DNA of 5,218 nucleotides. Origin: an uncultured Subdoligranulum sp. (GTDB lineage Bacteria > Bacillota_A > Clostridia > Oscillospirales > Ruminococcaceae). The position numbers and the translations under genes were made by a program. The notes beneath the pieces are model-generated. The model was not told the origin of the DNA, did not search any database, and saw nothing but the letters and a program-made list of their open reading frames with translations. The stretch spans positions 1 to 5,218 of the forward strand of contig CAAGRN010000028.1 in NCBI GenBank assembly GCA_900772715.1, written 5' to 3'. Of the stretch, positions 1 through 5,218 are shown piece by piece. The first letter of the stretch is position 1; every line of letters starts with the position of its first letter.

Positions 1-51
1 GTAGACGCTGTGGAAGGAAAATTGCTTGATCGCCACATCCGCAGACTGTAA
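1..51 (+). CDS. C-terminal tail of an upstream gene (5'-truncated), possibly a transposase
   Basis: Reading in frame from base 1 gives 16 codons (VDAVEGKLLDRHIRRL) and then a TAA at 49-51. The piece is too short to identify by itself. The link to a transposase is an inference from what follows: the stop codon sits inside the first of two GTWACCTATGT repeats, followed by a TTGACACA end. That is the arrangement expected when a transposase gene runs into the terminal repeats of its own insertion sequence. It could equally be the end of an unrelated gene, or the frame could be wrong, because a second frame is open from base 30 to a TGA at 138-140. Confidence 0.35.
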   Translation, partial: VDAVEGKLLDRHIRRL

Positions 52-95
52 CCTATGTGTCTTCCCTGGGTGTTACCTATGTTACTCTTGACACA
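48..95 (+). mobile_element. probable right end of an insertion sequence with repeated terminal motifs
   Basis: GTAACCTATGT (48-58) and GTTACCTATGT (72-82) match at 10 of 11 bases and start 24 bases apart. They are followed by TTGACACA at 88-95, a CA-ending terminus whose complement would begin TGTGTCAA. Several short repeated transposase-binding sites inside each end are known for IS21-like and related elements. Assignment to that group is from memory of such ends, not from a match here. The partner left end and any target duplication lie outside the window, so the exact boundary at 95 is a guess. Confidence 0.4.
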
Positions 96-116
96 ATGGT
101 CGCCCCTACATATACC
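88..116 (+). promoter_or_regulatory. candidate outward-facing promoter at the IS end
   Basis: A perfect TTGACA (88-93) is followed after 17 bases by TATACC (111-116, four of six consensus bases). The -35 lies in the last bases of the putative insertion-sequence end, where outward-facing -35 boxes are well known. A transcript starting near 122 would meet the terminator at 146-179 almost at once, so this promoter, if real, would mostly make a short aborted RNA. Confidence 0.3.
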
Positions 117-145
117 ATAAATCAAGAATGTGTTTTTTGACACGC

Positions 146-179
146 TGAGAGCCGCTTTTGCGCGGCTCTTAATTTTTTT
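146..179 (+). terminator. rho-independent terminator
   Basis: AGAGCCGC (148-155) pairs perfectly with GCGGCTCT (162-169) around a 6-base loop. The stem can extend by a G-T and a T-A pair to 146 and 171. Seven Ts follow (173-179). The T-run lies on the right, so it ends rightward transcription coming from the left. The minus strand has no T-run after the stem. It separates the upstream gene or insertion sequence from the operon that begins at 284. Confidence 0.88.
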
Positions 180-186
180 GTAAAAT
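158..186 (+). promoter_or_regulatory. weak candidate promoter for the two-gene operon
   Basis: TAAAAT (181-186) matches the -10 consensus at five of six bases. TTGCGC (158-163), 17 bases upstream in the loop and right arm of the terminator, matches the -35 at only the first three. A start near 193 would give a leader of about 90 bases carrying the ACCTATATAGGT palindrome. An alternative -10 is TATATA at 226-231, but no convincing -35 lies 16-18 bases before it. Some promoter between 180 and 260 is needed if the terminator works; its exact place is uncertain. Confidence 0.3.
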
Positions 187-222
187 TTTGCATTTTGGGT
201 GAGAGTTTTCCCGAATTTTTGT

Positions 223-234
223 ACCTATATAGGT
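223..234. promoter_or_regulatory. perfect 12-bp palindrome in the operon leader, possible operator
   Basis: ACCTATATAGGT is identical to its own reverse complement, with no mismatch. It lies 50 bases before the start at 284, between the terminator and the ribosome binding site, where a dimeric repressor or activator would be expected to bind. Its right edge also begins a small possible RNA hairpin (232-239 with 243-250, two G-U pairs, 3-base loop). No known regulator site is recognised. Confidence 0.35.
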
Positions 235-265
235 GAAGAAACTTTTCATCCTAAGGCAACACCGG

Positions 266-273
266 AAAGGAGG
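266..273 (+). promoter_or_regulatory. strong ribosome binding site for the 108-residue protein
   Basis: AAAGGAGG ends 10 bases before the ATG at 284. It decides between two in-frame starts: the ATG at 233 has no comparable Shine-Dalgarno sequence in front of it and would itself run through this site, so 284 is preferred. Confidence 0.8.
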
Positions 274-283
274 CTTCCCCCAT

Positions 284-610
284 ATGTATGATACCGCAAG
301 GCGGGTCGAGCTTGTCAAAAGGCAGATACGCAAAAACACCCGGCGAAGGCAGAAGTGCAGCATCCGCAGGCTGAGCGCTGTGTGTATGCTGCTGTTTGCG
401 GCGCTGATGCAGACGGCGGGCAGGGTCGTCGGGCAGGGGCAGACCGCTGCATGGGGCGGCTTCGGTGCGATGCTGCTGCGGGAGGACGCAGGCGGCTATG
501 TGCTGGTGGGCGTTGCGGCGTTCGCGGCAGCCGTTGTGCTGACAGTCGTTTGTATGCGGCTGCATGAACGGGAAAAGAAAAAACAAAAACACGAGGAGGA
601 CGCAACATGA
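284..610 (+). CDS. small basic membrane protein with two predicted helices, function unknown
   Basis: The product has 108 residues from the ATG at 284. Residues 1-30 are extremely basic (12 Arg/Lys against two acidic). A first hydrophobic stretch spans about residues 30-46 (LSAVCMLLFAALMQTAG). A loop of about 25 residues, rich in Gly and Ala, follows. A stronger membrane segment spans about 71-90 (YVLVGVAAFAAAVVLTVVC). The tail is a charged cluster of Arg, Lys, His and Glu. By the positive-inside rule both ends should be cytoplasmic, with a short external loop, making a membrane hairpin. There is no catalytic motif, lipobox or known domain that I can see. The stop overlaps the next start as ATGA, so the protein is very likely made together with the large exported protein downstream, perhaps as an export, anchoring or sensing partner. 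That role is inference from context only. The first hydrophobic stretch is short and could be peripheral. Confidence 0.8.
   Translation: MYDTARRVELVKRQIRKNTRRRQKCSIRRLSAVCMLLFAALMQTAGRVVGQGQTAAWGGFGAMLLREDAGGYVLVGVAAFAAAVVLTVVCMRLHEREKKKQKHEEDAT
593..600 (+). promoter_or_regulatory. ribosome binding site of the large surface protein
   Basis: GAGGAGGA ends 6 bases before the ATG at 607 and lies within the last codons of the upstream gene. With the 4-base ATGA overlap it indicates translational coupling and supports 607 as the start. Confidence 0.8.
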
Positions 611-684
611 AAAAATTTCTATCCCTGCTTTTGAGCCTTTGCCTGCTGCTTGGCACACTGCCCATGCAGGCGCTGGCTTTTGCG
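607..684 (+). other. signal peptide of the large surface protein
   Basis: The 26 residues show a Lys-Lys n-region, a hydrophobic core LLLSLCLLLG and a c-region PMQALAFA. Cleavage fits after ALA (residue 24) or after AFA (residue 26). The Cys at residue 12 is inside the hydrophobic core and is not followed by a mature domain, so it is not a lipoprotein site. Confidence 0.88.
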
Positions 685-3600
685 GGGGACATTTTTCCGT
701 CCGAAGGAACGGTGAAAACCGTCACACTGGACGACGGCTCGCTTTCCCTGCAAAACGAGTACATCCATATGACGTTGCGCAAATTGTGGGGAAGCTATGC
801 CTACCTCACGGTTGTGCCCGCTGCAAAGCCCGAGGAGGAAGGCATACTGATCGGGCAGACGCCGCTCTGCACCTTCATCACCTATGACCCAGGAAAGACA
901 GAGGGCGTGGTGACAGACCCGGTAAAAGCAGAATTTGTGACCAAAACGCCCAACGGCAGTGCGAATGCCATCAAGGTGGAGTATTCTCTGCTGACCTCCC
1001 ATAGCCATATTAAGGCAAAGGCAACGGTCTACTATGAGCTTGTCCAACTCAAGGAGAACGGCGCATCGTCCGATACATGGGGCGTGCTGGCGTCGGTCAG
1101 CGAGATTTGCATCGACAAGGACAGTATGCCCCAGGACTGGAATCGTGATTTCGCTTTTAAGTGGGGCTATTCGTTCAACTGCTTTACCGCCACGGGGCAT
1201 ATCTCCACACTGGAAAAGCCGGGCGGACCTGCCATTAAAATGAGCCGTACCACCGTGCCGGAGGGGAAAAACCCGCAGATCACCACCGAAAGCTCGGCAT
1301 TCACCGCGTCCGTGGAGGATTTGAGCACAAAAACCGTTCCCAAGGGGTATTCCCAGGGGGGCGATAAGGATGGCATTTACATCACCGAAGTCTACACGGA
1401 CGGCTACCCTTGGGCAAATCCCTTTGTGGGGCTGTCGGATTACTATGAAAAAGATATCACCTCCGTCAGCGGCAAGCCGATTCGTGTCGCCTTGGCGCAG
1501 ACTGTCAGCGTAGTGCCGGGCGATAAGCCGCTGAATACCTGGGTGCAATGTGACAGCTATTCCGGCTTCACATTTGAGGAAGCCAACGGCTCGGAGCATT
1601 ACTCCCACTTCCTTTGGGGCTTTCATGATTTGATCAAGGCGGGCGCGGAGAATGTTCCCTCCCAGCCGGATGCGGTGAATGCTGCCATTTCTGCCAAGCG
1701 GCTTGCCGCGTTCGCCGTAAACGGCGGCGTGACGGTGGAGTATGTGGCGGACGATGCCGCACTGCAAGCGTTGAAAAAGCAGTACGGAGAACCCGTTGCG
1801 CTGATCAGCGGCGACTATGAGAGCAAAAACGGCACGGAATTTACCTTTACCGGCGGCGCGGCGATGCTCTCGCCGTCCGTCACGGCGACATGGAATAAGA
1901 GCAGCGGCAAGCTGGTCATCAAAAAGGACGGCACGATCGAACACAGCGGCGTAAGCCTGAACGCGCCGAGCTTCAAGTTCTACCAGCCGAAAAACGTTGC
2001 GGAGAATGACCTGCAAATCTCGCTTACAAAGGATGGCTTTGCGTTCCAAATCAATCCCGAAAAGAACGACGCCATCGTCTTTGTGGACATTCCCTATGCC
2101 GCGGTCAAGCTGGAAAACGCAAAAGCCGACGCGGCAGGGAACCTTGTGTTCAGCGGCAACATCGGCTTCCGGACCATCTTCAACGGCGCCGAGTTTTCGA
2201 TGGAAAAGCTGGGCTACGGCTTGAATACCAAAAACAACGAGTTCAAGGTCAACGGCGTAAAGGCCACGGGCAGCTTTAACACCGCAAAGCTGATGGCGCT
2301 GGAGCTTGCCAGCGTCAGCGGCGAGGTCAACACCTTCAAGGGCGAGGAACGCTATGCCTTTGAGCTGGAGCTGAACGCCTTCGACCTGTTTGAAACGGAG
2401 GCATCTTTGGCGCTGGAACGCAGCAAAAAGGACGGTACACTCATTCCCGACGAGCTGTGGTTCTTTGTCAAGTCCAGCCCCGGCATCCCCCTTATCCCGC
2501 CCGTTCCCGTCGGGCAGCTTAACGGCGGCGGCGCGGGCTTTAAGGATCTGGCAAAAACCGTGAACGGCGACTACTTCGCCATCCCGCCCATCAAGCTGCG
2601 GGGCGCGCTGGCGGGTACCTATATGCATCTGATTGAGGGTACAGGCAACGTCGTTCTGGGACCCAGTGAAATTTCCCTCAAGGCAACGGATGTCGGCATC
2701 GTCGGGCTGGGGAAAAATGGGCAGATCATCGACAGCTTCGGTTATTCTCTCCAGCTCAACGGGCAGGAACGTACTTATAAAGGAGATACCTACAAGGGTG
2801 TCTACTTCGGCGGTTCGCAGGAGCTTAACATCACTCTGCCAAACAAGACGCTGAACATCTTTATCATAAATACCGCAATCAGGCTGGGCGCGTTCGGCGG
2901 TGCAAACCAAAACAAGAACACCGTGTATCTCGGCATTGGCGCCAACGGTATTGTCGAGGGTAAGCTGCATATTCCGGACAAACCTTACATCCCGTTCCTC
3001 AGTGGTCTTAGTATTCCCATCACGAACATCAATCTGATCGTGGGCGGGCAGACGACCGTCCCGGTCAGAAACACCAGCGTCAGCGAGAGTATGAAGCAGG
3101 CGTTCCAAAATGTGGATGTCTATCTCGGCGCGATGGCGGGTGTGAATGCAGGAGTCGTCGACGCGCGCGTGTGGGTGCTTGTGCCGCAAATTGTGCAGAC
3201 TAAGTTCCGCAAAGGCGGCGGCTGGGACATCGAAACCAAGTGGCTCGGCAAGCTGCCCGAATGGGACTGGTCGTCAAAGGGCGTTGATCCGCTGGTGCAG
3301 GGCGTTTCGCTGGAAAACAGCGGGGAAGAGCCTGTTATGCTGATGGCTCTGGAAACCGAGCCGCCTGCAAGCGGCAGCACGGAAAATATCACGGTTACAG
3401 CCGCTCCGGGCGAGACACCGTATATCTTGCTGGCATTTGAGAACACCGTTACCGAGCAACAAATCAAGGATGCTTTAACAATTAAAAAGAATAACCAGGA
3501 AATGCAGATCAACTGGGTGGACGATGGCCGCCAAAGGGATCCAACCTGTGCCATCAACGCCGACACCGACATCCTCAAGAACAACAAAGACGAACAGGAA

Positions 3601-5218
3601 TACCGTGTGGCGATGCTGCGGCTGTCGGAGGGTGGTACCTACGAGGTCAACACAAACTCGCTTACGCTTGTGAAGGACAAATCCTGCGGCGTTGCCATCA
3701 CCCCGTTCGAAAGTCTTGTCTTGAATTTGAATGATTATCAGCTGTCGGGCGAAATCAAATACGCCGAGACAGGCACAGAGTATGTACTGCGCACTTATCT
3801 TGCCAATACCGAGGGCGGCGCGGACTATCTGGTCGATGAGCAGGTGGTGGAAAATCCCGGAAATATTGCTGTCAACATTCCTAAAAGCGGTACACTGGCG
3901 CCTACGGGCGAATATTATGTGACCTCCTTCCTGATGACGGAAAAGGAGGCAGATCTCGATGGTGACGGCGAGAAGGAAAAAGCGCTTGCTGCCATCGACA
4001 GCAACCAATTCAACAACAAAATCTCGTATACGAACACCAAACAGCCGGAATCTCCTGCGGACGTTCATTTGGAGGCCACCGGCAACGAGGTCATGCGCGC
4101 CGACTGGAAGCCTGTGGCAGACGCCAACGGCTACCGCGTGACGATCTATCAGAAGGAAGGGAGTGACTGGATCAATACCGGCTTTGGCTATGACTTGGAC
4201 GAGAAAACCACTTCCATCGACATGGCGCTGACCGTGGGTGGGAATGCTGTTTCCGTCAACGGAAATTCGGTCACATCCGTTTCTGCCCAAAATTTATCGG
4301 CGGACAAAACCTATAAGGTCGGTGTAAGCGCCTACATGCAGACAGAGGACGGCGCAAAGTATTACAGCGCGGAAGCCGAATCCACCGAGGAATATCTGCC
4401 GAAGTACACGCCGCTGAACCTTGCCCTTTCCGTAAACGGCACTGACTGTGAGCCGGACGAAAACGGCGTGTACAATGCCTATGTGGGCGGCGGCAGCAAT
4501 TCCCTTACCGTGACCTGCGCGGAAGCTGACAGCATTACGGTCACACGTATGGATACCGATACATCCCTCAGACCGGACGAGCTGAACACCTTTACCATCC
4601 CCGATTTTACCGGCACGCTGATGCTCCGCGTAGACGGCGTAAAGGACAAGGACGTGACCAGCGTGTTCCTGCTGGTAAGCAGGGACACCACCGCCCCGGT
4701 CCTGACCCTTTCCGCCCCGGTTTTCTACGCAGACAGGGCTGCGGGTACCTATCAAATCACCGGCACGGCGGATGCCGGCAGCGAAATCCTTTACGGAAAA
4801 AGCAACGAAAGCGTTTATGCAGCAGGTGACGGCAGCTTTAAGGTACAAGGAACGCTGGGGGAAAATCAAACCAGCGGTGTGCTGAATCTCTGCGCGCAGG
4901 ACAGCGCCGGCAACCTCTCTGCGCAGCAGTTTGCCTTGGTGGCGCGGCAAGCGGAAACCTATGCGGTCACCGTAACAACGGACGGCAACGGCACCGCTTC
5001 TGCAGACCTCGCCGCCGCTGCGGCAGGTACGAACATCGCCCTGAGCGCCGCACCCAATGCAGGCTATCACTTTAAAGAGTGGCAGGTCGTCAGCGGCGAT
5101 GTGACCATCAAGGATGACAAATTCACCATGCCGGACGGCGATGTGGAGATCAAGGCAATTTTTGAAAAGGACGCAGAGCCTGCGCCCACCGAACCTGCCG
5201 CCCCCACAAAACCGGAAA
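607..5218 (+). CDS. large secreted multi-domain surface protein, adhesin-like (3'-truncated by the window)
   Basis: One unbroken frame runs 1537 codons from the ATG at 607 to the window edge with no stop. Residues 1-26 are a classic signal peptide: MKK, a Leu-rich core (4-18), then an Ala-x-Ala site, with cleavage after A24 or A26. There is no lipobox. Residues 27 to about 920 are Gly, Asn, Thr and aromatic rich, apparently all beta, and not recognised; a Pro/Gly block at 625-645 stands out. About 925-1140 is beta-sandwich-like and ends in an acidic DLDGDGEKE loop (1116-1124). Then come an FN3-like domain (about 1148-1258), a linker or sandwich (about 1263-1358), a bacterial Ig-like domain (1361-1448), a divergent InlB B-repeat (1451-1520) and a Pro/Ala/Glu linker (1522 on). 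The protein is exported and probably ends in a wall or membrane anchor beyond the window. Binding to a host, cell or polymer surface is inferred from the modules; no enzyme motif was seen. It is coupled to the upstream membrane protein. Confidence 0.93.
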   Translation, partial: MKKFLSLLLSLCLLLGTLPMQALAFAGDIFPSEGTVKTVTLDDGSLSLQNEYIHMTLRKLWGSYAYLTVVPAAKPEEEGILIGQTPLCTFITYDPGKTEGVVTDPVKAEFVTKTPNGSANAIKVEYSLLTSHSHIKAKATVYYELVQLKENGASSDTWGVLASVSEICIDKDSMPQDWNRDFAFKWGYSFNCFTATGHISTLEKPGGPAIKMSRTTVPEGKNPQITTESSAFTASVEDLSTKTVPKGYSQGGDKDGIYITEVYTDGYPWANPFVGLSDYYEKDITSVSGKPIRVALAQTVSVVPGDKPLNTWVQCDSYSGFTFEEANGSEHYSHFLWGFHDLIKAGAENVPSQPDAVNAAISAKRLAAFAVNGGVTVEYVADDAALQALKKQYGEPVALISGDYESKNGTEFTFTGGAAMLSPSVTATWNKSSGKLVIKKDGTIEHSGVSLNAPSFKFYQPKNVAENDLQISLTKDGFAFQINPEKNDAIVFVDIPYAAVKLENAKADAAGNLVFSGNIGFRTIFNGAEFSMEKLGYGLNTKNNEFKVNGVKATGSFNTAKLMALELASVSGEVNTFKGEERYAFELELNAFDLFETEASLALERSKKDGTLIPDELWFFVKSSPGIPLIPPVPVGQLNGGGAGFKDLAKTVNGDYFAIPPIKLRGALAGTYMHLIEGTGNVVLGPSEISLKATDVGIVGLGKNGQIIDSFGYSLQLNGQERTYKGDTYKGVYFGGSQELNITLPNKTLNIFIINTAIRLGAFGGANQNKNTVYLGIGANGIVEGKLHIPDKPYIPFLSGLSIPITNINLIVGGQTTVPVRNTSVSESMKQAFQNVDVYLGAMAGVNAGVVDARVWVLVPQIVQTKFRKGGGWDIETKWLGKLPEWDWSSKGVDPLVQGVSLENSGEEPVMLMALETEPPASGSTENITVTAAPGETPYILLAFENTVTEQQIKDALTIKKNNQEMQINWVDDGRQRDPTCAINADTDILKNNKDEQEYRVAMLRLSEGGTYEVNTNSLTLVKDKSCGVAITPFESLVLNLNDYQLSGEIKYAETGTEYVLRTYLANTEGGADYLVDEQVVENPGNIAVNIPKSGTLAPTGEYYVTSFLMTEKEADLDGDGEKEKALAAIDSNQFNNKISYTNTKQPESPADVHLEATGNEVMRADWKPVADANGYRVTIYQKEGSDWINTGFGYDLDEKTTSIDMALTVGGNAVSVNGNSVTSVSAQNLSADKTYKVGVSAYMQTEDGAKYYSAEAESTEEYLPKYTPLNLALSVNGTDCEPDENGVYNAYVGGGSNSLTVTCAEADSITVTRMDTDTSLRPDELNTFTIPDFTGTLMLRVDGVKDKDVTSVFLLVSRDTTAPVLTLSAPVFYADRAAGTYQITGTADAGSEILYGKSNESVYAAGDGSFKVQGTLGENQTSGVLNLCAQDSAGNLSAQQFALVARQAETYAVTVTTDGNGTASADLAAAAAGTNIALSAAPNAGYHFKEWQVVSGDVTIKDDKFTMPDGDVEIKAIFEKDAEPAPTEPAAPTKPE
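3952..3978 (+). other. acidic DxDGDG loop, possible calcium site
   Basis: Residues 1116-1124 read DLDGDGEKE. Asp at positions 1, 3 and 5 and Gly at 6 match the first half of an EF-hand or dockerin-type calcium loop. The position-12 acidic ligand is missing (Leu1127), so it is not a standard EF-hand. It falls between beta-strand-like segments just before the FN3-like domain, where calcium often stiffens surface-protein stalks. Confidence 0.45.
4048..4380 (+). other. fibronectin type III-like domain
   Basis: Residues about 1148-1258. The start ESPADVHLEATGNEVMRADW, followed by the strand ANGYRVTIYQ and a late ADKTYKVGVSAYM strand, has the usual FN3 layout: Pro near the start, Trp in strand B, Tyr-x-Val in strand C, and a Tyr-x-Val-x-Val-x-Ala strand F. 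A roughly 25-residue Val/Ser/Asn-rich insertion before strand F makes it longer than the usual 90 residues. Confidence 0.7.
4687..4950 (+). other. bacterial Ig-like domain
   Basis: Residues about 1361-1448 open with TTAPVLTLSAP and continue with TYQITGTADAGSEI, a Gly-Asp-Gly-Ser-Phe turn and a closing AQDSAGNLSAQQF. The D-TTAPV opening, the G-TAD-AGS-I strand and the A-D-AGN-S ending are the hallmarks of Ig-like repeats in Gram-positive surface proteins. Confidence 0.75.
4957..5166 (+). other. divergent InlB B-repeat domain
   Basis: Residues about 1451-1520. The sequence opens YAVTVTTDGNGTAS, has AAPNAGYHFKEW in the middle and ends FTMPDGDVEIKAIFEK. The GYxFxxW and FxMPxxDVxIxAxF signatures define the divergent InlB B-repeat family (Flg_new_2), a small beta-grasp stalk module of Firmicutes surface proteins. 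One copy is visible; more may follow outside the window. Confidence 0.88.

Noticed and set aside
233..283. Upstream ATG at 233 extending the small membrane protein by 17 residues
   Set aside because: There is no good ribosome binding site before it. It overlaps the palindrome and would translate through the strong AAAGGAGG that serves the ATG at 284.
607..645. Possible lipoprotein signal because of Cys12
   Set aside because: The residues before it (Leu-Ser-Leu) do not fit a lipobox, and the hydrophobic core continues past the Cys to an Ala-x-Ala site.
251..887. Overlapping open frames at 251-658 and 315-782 (minus) and 355-567 and 564-887 (plus)
   Set aside because: They lie inside or across the two coupled genes, have low-complexity Arg/Ala/His/Cys-rich products and lack ribosome binding sites of the quality seen for 284 and 607.
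619..3189. 856-codon open frame on the minus strand
   Set aside because: It is codon-aligned and antisense to the large plus-strand gene, exists only because that gene lacks TTA, CTA and TCA codons, has no signal or recognisable domain, and is rich in His, Arg, Gln and Cys as shadow frames are.
2611..4752. Exact 12-base repeat GCGGGTACCTAT at 2611-2622 and 4741-4752, sharing ACCTAT with the leader palindrome and IS repeats
   Set aside because: Both copies are in frame and encode Ala-Gly-Thr-Tyr. One 12-base match in 4.6 kb is about what chance gives, and there is no flanking similarity.
3475..5070. Two further minus-strand open frames (3475-4290 and 4294-5070)
   Set aside because: They are in the same antisense register as the 856-codon frame and are broken only by sense TTA codons. 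The plus strand here encodes clear FN3-like, Ig-like and InlB B-repeat domains.
1..5218. CRISPR array, tRNA, rRNA or riboswitch
   Set aside because: No regularly spaced repeats, cloverleaf-like or rRNA-like stretches were seen. The only non-coding space of note is 52-283, and its elements are listed separately.

Overview
The window looks like chromosomal or accessory DNA from a moderately GC-rich gut-type member of Clostridia (Oscillospiraceae or Lachnospiraceae-like). The signs are strong AGGAGG-type ribosome binding sites, an ATGA stop/start overlap, a Gram-positive secretory signal, and a C-terminal series of surface-protein modules typical of large Firmicutes cell-surface proteins. The organism call is an inference; nothing in the window fixes genus or species.

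Layout. Bases 1-51 are the last 16 codons of a rightward gene that starts outside the window. Right after it lie two near-identical GTWACCTATGT repeats and a TTGACACA end, which looks like the right end of an insertion sequence. Bases 146-179 form a clear rho-independent terminator. A short leader (about 180-283) has a weak candidate promoter, a perfect 12-bp palindrome (ACCTATATAGGT) and a strong ribosome binding site. It leads into a 108-residue basic membrane-hairpin protein (284-610). Its stop codon overlaps, as ATGA, the start of a very large secreted protein (607 to beyond 5218, at least 1537 residues).

How the genes relate. The two complete starts form a tightly coupled rightward operon: a small two-helix membrane protein followed by an exported, multi-domain, probably cell-wall-attached protein. 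The large protein has a signal peptide, about 900 residues of beta-rich sequence that I do not recognise, a beta-sandwich-like segment with a DxDGDG acidic loop, an FN3-like domain, a bacterial Ig-like domain, a divergent InlB B-repeat, and then a Pro/Ala/Glu-rich linker at the window edge. Adhesion or another surface-binding role is the natural inference. No catalytic motif is visible, and the anchor, if any, lies beyond the window.

The large gene almost never uses TTA, CTA or TCA codons. This leaves long antisense open frames on the minus strand, which I judge to be shadows.
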